In this document: piece by piece, positions 25,577-35,090 of the stretch
Numbering within the stretch: the stretch's first letter is position 1
Layout of the letters: each line of letters opens with the position of its first letter
Assembly (NCBI RefSeq): GCF_900112495.1
Contig: NZ_FOMA01000004.1
Location: 310,001-374,000 of the forward strand
Reading direction: 5' to 3'
From: Bacillus sp. OV322
Lineage (GTDB): Bacteria; Bacillota; Bacilli; Bacillales; DSM-1321
Length of the DNA: 64,000 nucleotides
Notes under the pieces: model-generated
What the model saw: only the letters and a program-made list of their open reading frames with translations
What the model was told of the DNA's origin: nothing
The model's database searches: none
Position numbers and translations under genes: made by a program

Positions 25577-27991
25577 TTATCCTCTTAATTCTGCTCCGAA
25601 TTGCTCTTTAACTGCTGAAAGCACTTTTTCATGCGCTTTTGTTACATCTTCGTCAGTCAGTGTGCGTTCAGGATCAAAATATTTCAGAGAATATGCAAGC
25701 GATTTTTTCCCTGGCTCCATACGCTCTCCTTCATATAAGTCAAACACATTTACTTCTTTCAGCAATTTTCCGCCTGCCTTGGCAATGGCTTGCTGAATAT
25801 CCCCTGCTGCTGTTTCGCTGTCACAAACAAGAGCGATGTCGCGTGTAATGGAAGGGAAACGCGGAATCATGCTGTATGAAACAGGAGTTCCTGAAGCTTC
25901 TGCCAGAGCTTTGAAGGAAAGTTCAAATACATAGGTTTCTTTCAAATCCAGCTCTTTTTGAAGTGTCGGATGGACCTGGCCCACAAAGCCGATGACTTCT
26001 TCATTTAACAGCACTTGAGCAGTCCTGCCCGGATGCATGTCGGCAATTTCAGCTTGCTTGAAGGAAATTTGCCCTTCTAATCCAAGTGCAGCAAACGCTG
26101 TTTCCAGAATTCCTTTTGCAACGTAGAAATCAGCTGGCTTCTTTTCGCCCTGCCATGGATTTGATTCCCAAAGCCCTGTAATAGCACCGGCTAAATGTTC
26201 TCTTTCCTCTGGAAGGTCTTCCCCCTCTTTCTTCAGGAAGACAGAGCCAATTTCATATAAAGCCAATGAGTCGTTTTGTCTGGCACTATTATATTTTAAT
26301 ACTTCAAGAAGCTGCGGAACGATGCTTAAGCGAAGCTGGCTGCGCTCCTCGCTCATCGGCATGGCGAGCCTGATGGACTCTCTTTTAGAAAGGGCAAACT
26401 GTGCTGATTTTTCTTCACTGGTCAAGGAATACGTTACAGCCTGGTATAGGCCTGCACCTTCAAGGACACGTCGCATCATGCGGCGTTTAAGCTGATAATC
26501 TGTCAAACCCCCAGGAGCAGAAGCTGAAACCGGCAAGGTAGTCGGAAGATAATCATAGCCATAAAGACGGGCAACTTCCTCTATTAAATCTGCTTCAATT
26601 GTGATATCACCGCGCCGGGTCGGGACAGTCACGGTAAAGGTGCCATTGTCTTCAGACACTTCGAATTGAAGTCTTTCAAAAATGGATACTACCTCTGACA
26701 CCTGAAGCTCAGTTCCAAGCAAGCTGTTGATTTTTTGCAGGGTAATGCTCACAACAGCCGGTTCAGCTGTTAATGTATCATGCTCTACTGAGCCTGCAAG
26801 AACTGTTCCGTTAGCATATTGGGCCATTAATCCGGCCGCTCTTTCAGCAGCCTGGCGCACTCTTTCAGGATCGACCCCTTTTTCAAAACGTGCACTAGCT
26901 TCACTGCGCAATGAATGGTCCTTGGACGTTTTCCTTACAACTGCACCTGAAAAATAAGCAGATTCAAGAATAACAGTAACCGTATCATTTTTAACCTCTG
27001 AATTAGCTCCGCCCATCACACCTGCAATGGCAACCGGTTCTTTTCCGTTGGTAATAACAAGGTGATCAGGTGTCAGCGTTCTTTCAGCATCATCCAATGT
27101 CACGATTTTTTCTCCATCATGTGCGCGCCTTACGACAATTTCCTTTGATCCAAGACGGTCATAATCAAATGCGTGCAAAGGCTGGCCGTATTCAAGCAAA
27201 ATGTAATTCGTGATATCTACCACATTGTTGTGGGGACGGATTCCGCTGGCCATCAAACGGCCTTGAAGCCATAAAGGCGACGGCCCTACTTTTACATTTT
27301 TAATGATTTTTGCCACATATAAAGGGTTATCTTCAGGTGCTTCTACTTGAACAGTAAGCAAGCCGTCTGCTTTTTCATCGGTTTCTTCAGCAGAAACTTC
27401 CGGCCATTTTACTTCACGGCCAAGAATGGCAGCCACTTCATAGGCGACTCCAATCATACTTAAGCAATCAGACCTGTTCGGTGTAAGTCCAAGTTCTAGT
27501 ACCGCATCATCCAGTCCAAGGTATTCCAAAGCATTTTCGCCGACCTTTACATCATTCGGGAATACATAGATGCCTGTAGCATAATCCTTGCTGATTAACT
27601 TGGATTCAATGCCCAGCTCCTGAAGCGAGCAAATCATGCCATTTGATTCTTCTCCGCGAAGCTTGGCCTTTTTTATTTTGAAATTCCCAGGCAAAACCGC
27701 TCCGACAGTAGCAACTGCCACCTTTTGCCCTTTATCCACATTCGGGGCGCCGCAGATAATCTGAATCGGATTTTCTCCGCCAACATCCACCTGGCATTTA
27801 TTTAATTTATCTGCATTGGGATGCTGTTCTTTTTCAAGGACATGGCCAATGACAACACCTGAAATGCCTTCACTCTTCTTCTCTACACCTTCAACTTCAA
27901 TGCCGCTTTTTGTGATTTTTTCAGCAAGCTCATCAGGAGTGATTCCGGATAAATCCACATAATCCTGCAGCCATTTATATGATACAAACAT
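25577..27991 (-). CDS. pheT: Phenylalanyl-tRNA synthetase beta subunit
   Basis: This subunit pairs with PheS to charge tRNA-Phe; it carries editing and tRNA recognition. The 804 residues show an N-terminal tRNA-binding EMAP-like domain ([26 protein letters not shown]), the B3/4 editing domain, B5, and a C-terminal FDX anticodon-binding domain ([12 protein letters not shown]). It follows pheS by 53 bp and shares its T-box control. Confidence 0.97.
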   Translation of the reverse strand: MFVSYKWLQDYVDLSGITPDELAEKITKSGIEVEGVEKKSEGISGVVIGHVLEKEQHPNADKLNKCQVDVGGENPIQIICGAPNVDKGQKVAVATVGAVLPGNFKIKKAKLRGEESNGMICSLQELGIESKLISKDYATGIYVFPNDVKVGENALEYLGLDDAVLELGLTPNRSDCLSMIGVAYEVAAILGREVKWPEVSAEETDEKADGLLTVQVEAPEDNPLYVAKIIKNVKVGPSPLWLQGRLMASGIRPHNNVVDITNYILLEYGQPLHAFDYDRLGSKEIVVRRAHDGEKIVTLDDAERTLTPDHLVITNGKEPVAIAGVMGGANSEVKNDTVTVILESAYFSGAVVRKTSKDHSLRSEASARFEKGVDPERVRQAAERAAGLMAQYANGTVLAGSVEHDTLTAEPAVVSITLQKINSLLGTELQVSEVVSIFERLQFEVSEDNGTFTVTVPTRRGDITIEADLIEEVARLYGYDYLPTTLPVSASAPGGLTDYQLKRRMMRRVLEGAGLYQAVTYSLTSEEKSAQFALSKRESIRLAMPMSEERSQLRLSIVPQLLEVLKYNSARQNDSLALYEIGSVFLKKEGEDLPEEREHLAGAITGLWESNPWQGEKKPADFYVAKGILETAFAALGLEGQISFKQAEIADMHPGRTAQVLLNEEVIGFVGQVHPTLQKELDLKETYVFELSFKALAEASGTPVSYSMIPRFPSITRDIALVCDSETAAGDIQQAIAKAGGKLLKEVNVFDLYEGERMEPGKKSLAYSLKYFDPERTLTDEDVTKAHEKVLSAVKEQFGAELRG

Positions 27992-28044
27992 GATTTTCCT
28001 CCTCAGAAATGTTTTAGCTCAAATATTGGTATCCATAGCAGCGC

Positions 28045-29085
28045 TTAGGATTCGAATTGTTCAAATTGCTTTAGGAAACGGATATCATTTGTATAGAAGT
28101 GGCGGATATCATCAATACCATATTTCAGCATGGCGATTCGCTCTGGTCCCATACCGAATGCAAAACCAGAGTATTTTTCAGGATCGAAGCCGGCCATCTC
28201 CAGCACATTCGGATGCACGATACCTGCTCCAAGGATTTCAATCCAGCCTGTTCCCTTGCAGACACTGCAGCCTTTTCCGCCGCAGATTTTGCAGGAAATG
28301 TCCATTTCCACTGATGGCTCAGTGAACGGGAAGAAGCTAGGGCGCAGACGGATTTCCCGGTCCTGGCCAAACATTTTCTTGGCAAAAACCTCAAGTGTTC
28401 CCTTAAGGTCGCTCATGCGGATATTTTCATCAATCACAAGGCCTTCAATCTGCATGAACTGGTGAGAGTGTGTGGCATCGTCATTATCCCTGCGGTATAC
28501 CTTTCCTGGACAGATGATTTTAACCGGGCCTTTTCCTTTGTGCTTCTCCATCGTTCTTGCCTGTACAGGAGAGGTATGGGTACGCATTAAAATTTCTTCT
28601 GTAATATAGAAGGAATCCTGCATATCGCGGGCCGGATGGCCTTTAGGCAAATTAAGCGCCTCGAAGTTGTAATAATCTGTTTCTACTTCAGGTCCTTCCG
28701 CAACGGTATAGCCCATTCCGATGAAAAGATCTTCTATTTCTTCAATGACTTTTGTAAGCGGGTGATGGCTTCCTTTTTTGACAGGGCGTCCTGGCAATGT
28801 GACATCAATTTTTTCAGCTGCCAGCTTTTCGTTCACAGCAGCCGTTTCAAGTGCCTGCTGCTTTTCCTCGATCTTCTGTGCAATGGCTTCACGCACTACA
28901 TTGGCAAGTGCGCCAACTTTCGGCCGTTCTTCCGCCGAAAGCTTGCCCATTCCGCGCAATACCTCTGTAATAGGGCCTTTTTTACCTAAATAAGCCACTC
29001 GGATATCATTCAATTCCTTTAATTCAGAAGCATTCAAAACCTTTTGAAGTGCTTCCTCCTGAAGTTCCTGGAGACGTTCTTGCAT
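28045..29085 (-). CDS. pheS: Phenylalanyl-tRNA synthetase alpha subunit
   Basis: This is the catalytic subunit that activates phenylalanine. The class II motifs are clear: [14 protein letters not shown], motif 2 with [10 protein letters not shown], and motif 3 [22 protein letters not shown]. Translation should start at the ATG at 29085 (MQERLQELQ), which has AAAGGAGG 7 nt upstream, giving 346 residues; the frame is open further upstream but that part runs into the T-box leader. Confidence 0.97.
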   Translation of the reverse strand: MQERLQELQEEALQKVLNASELKELNDIRVAYLGKKGPITEVLRGMGKLSAEERPKVGALANVVREAIAQKIEEKQQALETAAVNEKLAAEKIDVTLPGRPVKKGSHHPLTKVIEEIEDLFIGMGYTVAEGPEVETDYYNFEALNLPKGHPARDMQDSFYITEEILMRTHTSPVQARTMEKHKGKGPVKIICPGKVYRRDNDDATHSHQFMQIEGLVIDENIRMSDLKGTLEVFAKKMFGQDREIRLRPSFFPFTEPSVEMDISCKICGGKGCSVCKGTGWIEILGAGIVHPNVLEMAGFDPEKYSGFAFGMGPERIAMLKYGIDDIRHFYTNDIRFLKQFEQFES

Positions 29086-29170
29086 GGTTTTTCCTCCTTT
29101 TATTTCTTTAATATGGGTATGTAGCACTTGCTTGCAATTTTTATGAAGGATGACAAACTTTTGGAATGCA

Positions 29171-29425
29171 AAAAAACCCCATCCCTGAAAGGGACGAGGT
29201 TTATGTATTCGCGGTACCACCCTTATTAGCGCCAATGCTAACGGCGCTCACTTGACAAAGATAACGGCTTTTCACCGATGCATCATTCAACCCCTGGATT
29301 ATCCCGATGCCGACTCGAGAGCTGAAATTTCACACTGGCAGTCCCATAAAATGCTTTCAGTCAAGGCATTTATCCCTAAAATGGCTTTCCGGTGCTACTT
29401 GTCTCCGTCATAGTCTTTCATTTTT
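29171..29425 (-). promoter_or_regulatory. Phe T-box leader of pheST
   Basis: The T-box core AGGGTGGTACCGCG is present at 29223-29210 on the minus strand. It is followed by a terminator, AACCTCGTCCC / GGGATGGGGTT plus a T-run. A TTC (29326-29324) in the stem I region is a suitable phenylalanine specifier. Uncharged tRNA-Phe should favour antitermination. Confidence 0.94.
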
Positions 29426-29478
29426 CAATTTGTTATATATTATATTATAATTCCGCTTTGTATTCAAATCGAATTATA

Positions 29479-30237
29479 TTATTGCTTTCGGAGGGCATAC
29501 ATTAAAATCGCTGATGCTACGCCAACATTCAGGGATTCGCTTTTTCCGTAAATAGGAATATATAAATTTTGCGTGGTTTTTTTCAGCAGATCCTTATTTA
29601 CACCCTGCCCTTCGTTGCCGACCAGAATGGCAAAAGAATCCGATTTATCTGCCGTTTCATATGAAACAGCCCCTTCTAATGCGGTGCCGTAAACCGGGAT
29701 GCCGCGCTCCTGAAGCCCGGCTATCGCTTCAGAAAGGTCTCCCTTCATGATTGGCATATGAAATAAACTCCCCTGTGTCGACCGAATCACTTTAGGATGA
29801 TAAAGATCTGCGCAGCCTTCGCCCAGTATGACCATATCCATTCCCGCAGCATCTGCTGTCCGGATCATTGTTCCAATGTTGCCCGGATCCTGCACGGCAT
29901 CAATCAGGAGGATTTTTTCAGGATTTATTTCCTCGAGATTCCATGGTTTCTGCTCGCAAACGGCAATGATTCCCTGCGGAGTTTCCATATCAGAAATGGC
30001 CTTCATTACGTCTTCGCTTACATATGTAACCTCAGTGCCTTCCAATTTAAAGGAAACAGGAAGCTCTTTTTCCTTCGAAAGAATGACTTCCGTTACAACG
30101 TCAGTTTCTTTTAATGCCTCTTCCACTAAGTGAAAACCTTCAATTATATATTTTCCCGTCTTATCCCGCTCTTTTTTGCCTAAAAGCTTTTTCCATTGCT
30201 TTACCTTCGGATTTTTTGCTGATTCTATAAAATTCAA
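29479..30237 (-). CDS. rlmP: TrmH/SpoU-family rRNA 2'-O-methyltransferase YsgA (RlmP)
   Basis: A 252-residue SPOUT methyltransferase. It has an N-terminal substrate-binding part (MNFIESAKNPKVKQWKKLLGKKERDK) and the knotted SAM domain with DAVQDPGNIGTMIRTADAAGMD, LVGNEGQGV and YGKSESLNVGVASAILMYA. B. subtilis YsgA has been reported to methylate 23S rRNA in the A-loop (RlmP). The start is TTG, with GGAGG 9 nt upstream. It is divergent from sspI. Confidence 0.9.
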   Translation of the reverse strand: MNFIESAKNPKVKQWKKLLGKKERDKTGKYIIEGFHLVEEALKETDVVTEVILSKEKELPVSFKLEGTEVTYVSEDVMKAISDMETPQGIIAVCEQKPWNLEEINPEKILLIDAVQDPGNIGTMIRTADAAGMDMVILGEGCADLYHPKVIRSTQGSLFHMPIMKGDLSEAIAGLQERGIPVYGTALEGAVSYETADKSDSFAILVGNEGQGVNKDLLKKTTQNLYIPIYGKSESLNVGVASAILMYALRKQ

Positions 30238-30357
30238 GGCAAATTGCCTCCTTTATTTCAATGATTGTCCTATTATAACGCAATTAGTATACATAATGCA
30301 TGCACCATTGTGAAAAACTAAGTCTGTGAGTAACCATGATTTAAGGGAGGATTGACA

Positions 30358-30570
30358 ATGAATTTAAACCTTCGAAATGCGATTATCCACAACGTAAGCG
30401 GCAACTCGCAGGATCAGCTGCAGGATACAATCGTCGATGCCATCCAAAATGGTGAAGAAAAGATGCTTCCTGGTCTTGGCGTACTCTTCGAAGTCATTTG
30501 GCAAAATGCCTCGAATGAGGAAAAAAGCGAAATGCTTCAAACGCTGGAAAGCGGATTAAAAAAGCAATAG
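30358..30570 (+). CDS. sspI: Small acid-soluble spore protein I
   Basis: A 70-residue spore core protein made in the forespore. It starts [15 protein letters not shown] and contains [19 protein letters not shown], nearly identical to B. subtilis SspI. The ATG at 30358 lies 7 nt after GGGAGG; an in-frame TTG at 30352 is too close to that site to be used. No clear sigma-G promoter could be assigned. Confidence 0.95.
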   Translation: MNLNLRNAIIHNVSGNSQDQLQDTIVDAIQNGEEKMLPGLGVLFEVIWQNASNEEKSEMLQTLESGLKKQ

Positions 30571-30596
30571 CCGGACAACCCGGCTATTGCTTTTTT
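30564..30596 (+). terminator. sspI terminator overlapping its stop codon
   Basis: GCAATAGCCGG (30564-30574) pairs perfectly with CCGGCTATTGC (30580-30590), followed by TTTTTTATTTTTT. The TAG stop lies in the left arm. Confidence 0.92.
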
Positions 30597-30662
30597 ATTT
30601 TTTCCTGCAATGGCAGCAGATTCAGTTCGCCTTCTTAATGCCTCCTGCCGTTATTTTAAACC

Positions 30663-31481
30663 TCATAAGTGATCGGTATTAATCCTATTTTTAAAAAGGT
30701 CATCATGAACAATTGGATTATCATCAGAATCCAGCTGGACATCTTCTTCTGGATCCAGGTTCTCCTTATAATGAGCTTCCTCTGACTTTTTCTTTTCAAT
30801 TTCCAATTCTTTATCACGTATACTTTTTGTTTTTGAACGGCTGCCGCTGTCATCATCGCCATCCTTGCCAATCGCAGTGAAAGCATTTGTATTGAGGCGG
30901 CCGCTTCCTTCCACAAGATTCTGCTCTGTTCCGGTTGTGCTATGCATTTCAGGGGAACCCGGCTCTTTGCGGGAACCAGAATGTGCATTGTCCAGTTCTG
31001 CCGTAGCTGCAGGGTTCGGGAAAATATTTGGATCAGGATTTTCGGTAACTCCTGTTTCAATAGAACCTTCTGGACTCACTCCATCTTCTCTTGAAGCATG
31101 GACCGAGTTTACAAGAAGGTCATCTTGATTCTCCTCCTTATCCACCAGCACGAGCAGTTTGCCTTCATCAACATCACTCACATACGCTGAAATTTCACGG
31201 TCAGACAAATCCGTGTTTTCCAATTGGTCTTTGAGGTCAAATGTGCCTTCGTTTGTAAGGAATCTCATGACTTTATCCACAAATGTATCATCATAGGCAT
31301 CTTCATCTGTTGTAATGGTTTTTACATCCGTTTTTTCGGTTGAGCCGAAAAAATCCAGCCTTTCTTCCTTATCCGCTACAATTGTAATATCCCCGCTGTC
31401 ATAGCCCTTTGCCTTTAAAATATTAATTGCTCCCTGCACCTCAGAACTGCTGTCAAAAATCCCGAAAACACTCTTAACCAT
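30663..31481 (-). CDS. General stress protein 17M-like (YflT-domain) protein
   Basis: A 272-residue acidic cytoplasmic protein. The first 110 residues form the YflT/GSP17M domain (VFGIFDSSSEVQGAINILKAKGYDSGDITIVADKEERL). The rest is a low-complexity, charged, probably disordered tail rich in D, E, S and N. Its function is not known. A near-consensus sigma-B promoter lies upstream, which supports a general stress role. The ATG has AGGAGGAG upstream. In B. subtilis this position holds other genes, so it is a lineage-specific addition. Confidence 0.8.
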   Translation of the reverse strand: MVKSVFGIFDSSSEVQGAINILKAKGYDSGDITIVADKEERLDFFGSTEKTDVKTITTDEDAYDDTFVDKVMRFLTNEGTFDLKDQLENTDLSDREISAYVSDVDEGKLLVLVDKEENQDDLLVNSVHASREDGVSPEGSIETGVTENPDPNIFPNPAATAELDNAHSGSRKEPGSPEMHSTTGTEQNLVEGSGRLNTNAFTAIGKDGDDDSGSRSKTKSIRDKELEIEKKKSEEAHYKENLDPEEDVQLDSDDNPIVHDDLFKNRINTDHL

Positions 31482-31528
31482 AATAACTCCTCCTCTGCAT
31501 CCATTTTTCCGTATAGTATTAACTATCT

Positions 31529-31553
31529 ATACCCGCACTATAAACCTGTAAAC
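31529..31553 (-). promoter_or_regulatory. Sigma-B promoter of the stress protein gene
   Basis: On the minus strand GTTTAC, 13 bp, then GGGTAT, compared with the sigma-B consensus GTTTAA-N12..15-GGGTAT (11 of 12 bases). The start site would be about 40 bp upstream of the ATG. It abuts a Family B repeat. Confidence 0.75.
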
Positions 31554-32030
31554 AAAAAAAAGCGCAAGCGGCTTGGTCATAGGATCAAAGACTAAAAACG
31601 CCGCGTCCTGCGGCAACGTCTTTGTGACCCCCATCCTGGGGGCCTTCGACCAGCATAAGACGCATCCGAATAGAAGGCGCTCTTTGCCTTCAATTCGGAT
31701 GTGGCTTATGACCTCGAGAGGCTAGGCGCTGGAGCTGGATTACAAAAAAAGCGCAAGCGCCTTGGTCATAGGATCAAAAACTAAGAACGCCGCGTCCTGC
31801 GGCAACGTCTTTGTGACCCCCATCCTGGGGGCCTTCGACCAGCATAAGACGCATCCGAATAGAAGGCGCTCTTTGCCTTCAATTCGGTTGTGGCTTATGA
31901 CCTCGAGAGGCTAGGCGCTGGAGCTGGATTCAAAAAAAAGCGCAAGCGCCTTGTCATAGGATCAAAAACTAAGAACGCCGCGTCCTGCGGCAACGTCTTT
32001 GTGACCCAGTCCTGCAAGGCAGCGCAGCCA
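31554..32030 (+). repeat. Family B structured repeats, copies 4-6 in tandem
   Basis: Two full copies (31554-31742 and 31744-31930) and a truncated third (31932-32030), head to tail. Each full copy starts AAAAAAAGCGCAAGCG and ends GGCGCTGGAGCTGGATT. The long stem in copy 4 is CATAAGACGCATCCGAAT (31654-31671) with ATTCGGATGTGGCTTATG (31693-31710). Copy 5 has one mismatch in the same stem. The near identity of copies 4 and 5 indicates recent tandem duplication. Confidence 0.88.
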
Positions 32031-32066
32031 TAAAAAAACAGGCCCCATTTAGGGTGCCTGCCATAG
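32031..32066 (-). terminator. Terminator of the M42 peptidase gene
   Basis: CAGGC-CCC pairs with GGG-GCCTG on either side of a short loop, and on the minus strand is followed by a run of seven T. Confidence 0.8.
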
Positions 32067-32081
32067 TAATCATGTTTCGCT

Positions 32082-33167
32082 TCATTCGTAAATGATTTTG
32101 TCTACTGTTTCACGGTCAAGACGCTTGATGACTTCAACAATCAGCTTGACGGCATTTTCATAATCATCGCGGTGAAGCATCGCTGCATGAGAATGGATGT
32201 AGCGTGTTGCGATAGTAATAGCCAGCGCCGGCACACCGTTGGCTGTCAAGTGAATGGATCCGGCATCTGTGCCTCCGCCTGGAATCGACTCATACTGATA
32301 TGGAATGTTCAACTCATCCGCTGTATCTGTCACAAGCTCGCGCAAGCCTTTATGGGACACCATGGATGCATCGTAAATTACAATTTGCGGGCCTTTTCCC
32401 ATTTTGCTTAAAGCTTCGCGCTCAGAAATTCCTGGTGTATCCCCCGCAATGCCTACATCAACGGCAAAACCGATATCAGGCTGAATTTTAAATGTGGAGG
32501 TTTTCGCGCCTCGAAGGCCTACTTCCTCCTGAACGGCACCCACGCCGTAAACCACGTTAGGATGATCGCTTCCGTCCAGCTGCTTAAGCACATCAATGGC
32601 AATCGCACAGCCAATGCGGTTATCCCAAGCTTTAGCAAGCAGCAGCTTTTCATTATTCATTACTGTGAACTCGAAGTATGGAACAACCATATCTCCAGGC
32701 CTTACTCCCCATGACTGTGCTTCTTCTTTGCTGGCTGCGCCAATATCAATGAACATATCTTTAATTTCAACCGGCTTTTTCCTTGCTTCTGCACTTAAAA
32801 TGTGAGGAGGCTTAGAACCGATAATTCCTGTCACATCTCCATTGCGGGTAACGATTGTGACCCGCTGTGCAAGCATAACCTGTGACCACCAGCCGCCGAC
32901 AGGCTGAAAGCGAAGAAAGCCTTTATCATCAATTTGGGTAATCATAAAGCCTACTTCATCTAGATGGCCAGTCACCGCGATTTTCGGTCCATCTTCTTTT
33001 CCTGTTTTTCTGGCAATTAAGCTGCCTAATCCGTCAGAGGTAACTTCATCTGCAAACGGTGCTATGTATTCTTTCATGACTTTCCTTACTTCGCTTTCAT
33101 TGCCTGGAATGCCTTTAGCGTCAGTAAGATCTTTCAGCATGGTTAGAGTTTCATCTAATTTCACCAT
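32082..33167 (-). CDS. ysdC: M42-family glutamyl aminopeptidase YsdC
   Basis: A cytosolic, dimetal, tetrahedral aminopeptidase (endoglucanase M family) that trims peptides. The 361 residues contain the metal ligands in [34 protein letters not shown] and AVDVGIAGD, with the C-terminal His in [11 protein letters not shown]. The ATG at 33167 with GGGGG 7-8 nt upstream is preferred to the adjacent TTG. In B. subtilis ysdC is also near ysdB and rplT. Confidence 0.93.
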   Translation of the reverse strand: MVKLDETLTMLKDLTDAKGIPGNESEVRKVMKEYIAPFADEVTSDGLGSLIARKTGKEDGPKIAVTGHLDEVGFMITQIDDKGFLRFQPVGGWWSQVMLAQRVTIVTRNGDVTGIIGSKPPHILSAEARKKPVEIKDMFIDIGAASKEEAQSWGVRPGDMVVPYFEFTVMNNEKLLLAKAWDNRIGCAIAIDVLKQLDGSDHPNVVYGVGAVQEEVGLRGAKTSTFKIQPDIGFAVDVGIAGDTPGISEREALSKMGKGPQIVIYDASMVSHKGLRELVTDTADELNIPYQYESIPGGGTDAGSIHLTANGVPALAITIATRYIHSHAAMLHRDDYENAVKLIVEVIKRLDRETVDKIIYE

Positions 33168-33317
33168 CAAAAAACCCCCTTTTTTCTTATGTTCCAGCTA
33201 TATTATACAAAACTAAACCTAAATTCACAAAATTTTTTCATAATTGACGCCAATTCGTCAACTCTTGTAATTCGTCGGGCATATTCCCCGGCTGGAGCTT
33301 TACTTTAATAGAAGTTT

Positions 33318-33809
33318 TTAGTATCCCTGTTTTTGCCGGTCGTAATTGACTTCATTTTTACTTACATATGCTTCTTCAATATCTTGCCCGGAAAAACCAA
33401 GCATATCACCTAAAGAAATGAATGCCTGAAACATCTCCCGATACGCTACTTTCGAAAGCTGCTTCCTGAACTCGTGAATTTTTGCATATACCTCCAAAAA
33501 CTGTGATGTCAGGCTACTCTCACTCTGTTTTGATTCAAACTCGATTTTAACATCCTCCAGATTCAGAGATATCCCAAGCGACAGCAGAAAATGGATGCCG
33601 TCTACATATTCCTCAAGGATTTTCTTGCGTTCTGAGGGCCCTTTTACACTCCAAAATTTAAAGGTTCTTGTTTCATTAGCAAGCTCACCTGTTTCTACCA
33701 GCAGTGCCAGCACTTTTTTCTCCAGCACATCTTCTTTTTTGATTCCATGCTGCTCTTCTATATGAGAATCCAGTGCAGCCTGCATGCTAAACAGCTTATG
33801 TAAGTTCAT
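33318..33809 (-). CDS. Dimeric dUTPase (all-alpha NTP pyrophosphatase)
   Basis: It hydrolyses dUTP to dUMP, keeping uracil out of DNA. The 163 residues are all-helical and match the dUTPase-2 family: ALLVETGELANETRTFKFW supplies an ExxE metal motif and KILEEYVDGIHFLLSLG supplies the ExxxD motif. It is not the trimeric Dut family. It lies alone between ysdC and ysdB. Confidence 0.85.
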   Translation of the reverse strand: MNLHKLFSMQAALDSHIEEQHGIKKEDVLEKKVLALLVETGELANETRTFKFWSVKGPSERKKILEEYVDGIHFLLSLGISLNLEDVKIEFESKQSESSLTSQFLEVYAKIHEFRKQLSKVAYREMFQAFISLGDMLGFSGQDIEEAYVSKNEVNYDRQKQGY

Positions 33810-33836
33810 CGTTCTGATCCCTGCCTTTTTATTATT

Positions 33837-33951
33837 GGCTCTTTACATAAAAATTGTTGTTTTTTTGTGTTCTGTGAGGCAATCCCGTTAAGTCACCCGT
33901 AGAGGAAATCAGCCGCCTTTTTCCATAGAGCACAGTTTGTGAAAACTATTT
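33837..33951 (-). repeat. Family A repeat, internally deleted copy 4
   Basis: The tail (GGCTCTTTACATAAAAATTGTTG, GTTCTGTGAGGCAATCCC) and the head (GAGGAAATCAGCCGCC, TTTTCCATAGAGCACAGTTTGTGAAAAC) remain. The central GC-rich part is missing. Confidence 0.65.
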
Positions 33952-33986
33952 CATTGCATTCCGGTTAGCGAAATTAAAGCAAAATT

Positions 33987-34012
33987 TGAAACTTATTAAA
34001 AACACCATCGTA
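33987..34012 (+). promoter_or_regulatory. Sigma-W promoter of ysdB
   Basis: TGAAAC, 16 bp with an A/T-rich start, then CGTA: a full match to the sigma-W consensus. It lies 44 bp before the ysdB start. B. subtilis ysdB belongs to the sigma-W cell-envelope stress regulon. Confidence 0.85.
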
Positions 34013-34055
34013 CATATATTACATGCATTGAATTCTTTAATAACAGGAGGCAACT

Positions 34056-34436
34056 ATGATTTTGGCCATTCGGATAGTGCTGCTTGCATTCATCTTATTT
34101 ATCATTTACTCTTTCTTTCATTATATAGCTAGTCCGCGCCGTAAATTGCATCACGCCCATAAACAGAAAAAGTTCTATTTCCTTGATGACCGGTGTGATA
34201 TCAGGAAGAATTTTTTCGTAACCTTTAACGGCTTCCTTTATGAAGGAGAAAAATATCTGCATGATGATAGGAAATCCCCGCAGGTGCATTCCATCTCTAT
34301 CTGGGACATAAACAAAGAATCGCTCACAGAACCTTCAGAGGAGGACATTTTAAAAATTGAAGGAATCATTAATGCACGTTACCCTGATGCCATTATTGAT
34401 TGGAAAAGTTCCATTTATCATCATAAGAATACTTGA
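34056..34436 (+). CDS. ysdB: Sigma-W regulon membrane-anchored protein YsdB
   Basis: A 126-residue protein with one N-terminal membrane helix (MILAIRIVLLAFILFIIYSFFHYI) followed by a soluble domain (RRKLHHAHKQKKFYFLDD, FVTFNGFLYEGEKYL). It matches the sigma-W pathway protein YsdB; its biochemical role is unknown. The ATG has AGGAGG upstream and a sigma-W promoter precedes it. Confidence 0.88.
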   Translation: MILAIRIVLLAFILFIIYSFFHYIASPRRKLHHAHKQKKFYFLDDRCDIRKNFFVTFNGFLYEGEKYLHDDRKSPQVHSISIWDINKESLTEPSEEDILKIEGIINARYPDAIIDWKSSIYHHKNT

Positions 34437-34514
34437 AGTGAGGGGCAGATCAGCCATGATGATGTCATTCTCCATGGCCGATCTTCCTGCAGGTTAATTC
34501 ATGCTTTCAGCTTG

Positions 34515-34958
34515 TTATTCAGATAGAAGCATGTCGATATGAGGTATGTAATCATCGATGTAAGGTTCAGAAATCGTCTTAAAACCAAAGGAGCCATAAA
34601 AATCTTCCAGATGAGCCTGAGCTTGGATTTTTATCACCGTTTCCCCGAGCTCCTGCTGAACAAATTCTATGCCTCTCCTGATTAAATCATGGGCAAGACC
34701 CTTTCCCCTACATTCCTTTTTCACCAAAACCCTTCCTAAGGATGCTTGTTTATAGGAAACTCCTGGAGGCACAATTCTTAAATAAGCCTGCATGACTCCT
34801 TCTTTTTCCAGAAAAAGATGATAGCAGGCTGTATCCTTTCCGTCAGCCTCAAGATAAGGGCAATTTTGCTCCACAACAAATACCCGTGTTCTTTCTTCTA
34901 AAATCCTGTACAATTCATGATTCGTCAACTCATTAAATTTCTTCAGCACCCAGCCCAT
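34515..34958 (-). CDS. ElaA-like GNAT N-acetyltransferase
   Basis: A 147-residue GNAT acetyltransferase of the ElaA group. The acetyl-CoA loop is seen as GRVLVKKECRGKGLAHDLI, and the ElaA-type N-terminus is LYRILEERTRVFVVEQNCPY. The substrate is unknown. The ATG at 34958 (MGWVLKKF) is 6 nt from GGAGG; an in-frame GTG at 34976 overlaps that site and is rejected. It is not part of the B. subtilis order here. Confidence 0.82.
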   Translation of the reverse strand: MGWVLKKFNELTNHELYRILEERTRVFVVEQNCPYLEADGKDTACYHLFLEKEGVMQAYLRIVPPGVSYKQASLGRVLVKKECRGKGLAHDLIRRGIEFVQQELGETVIKIQAQAHLEDFYGSFGFKTISEPYIDDYIPHIDMLLSE

Positions 34959-35090
34959 ATACATCCTCCGCTTCACATTTTTGTACGATTATCAAATGAC
35001 CGATGCTTAGTATGTATGTAATCCCTCAAAAGAAATCATTCAAACAGAAAAGGGAGAATAGCTTCCTATTCCCCTCTTTTACAAAGCCAG

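Noticed and set aside
29086..29235. N-terminal extension of PheS
   Set aside because: It runs into the T-box terminator sequence; the ATG at 29085 has AGGAGG and the family N-terminus.
30352..30357. TTG as the sspI start
   Set aside because: It is one base from the GGGAGG site; the ATG at 30358 has correct spacing and matches the known SspI N-terminus.
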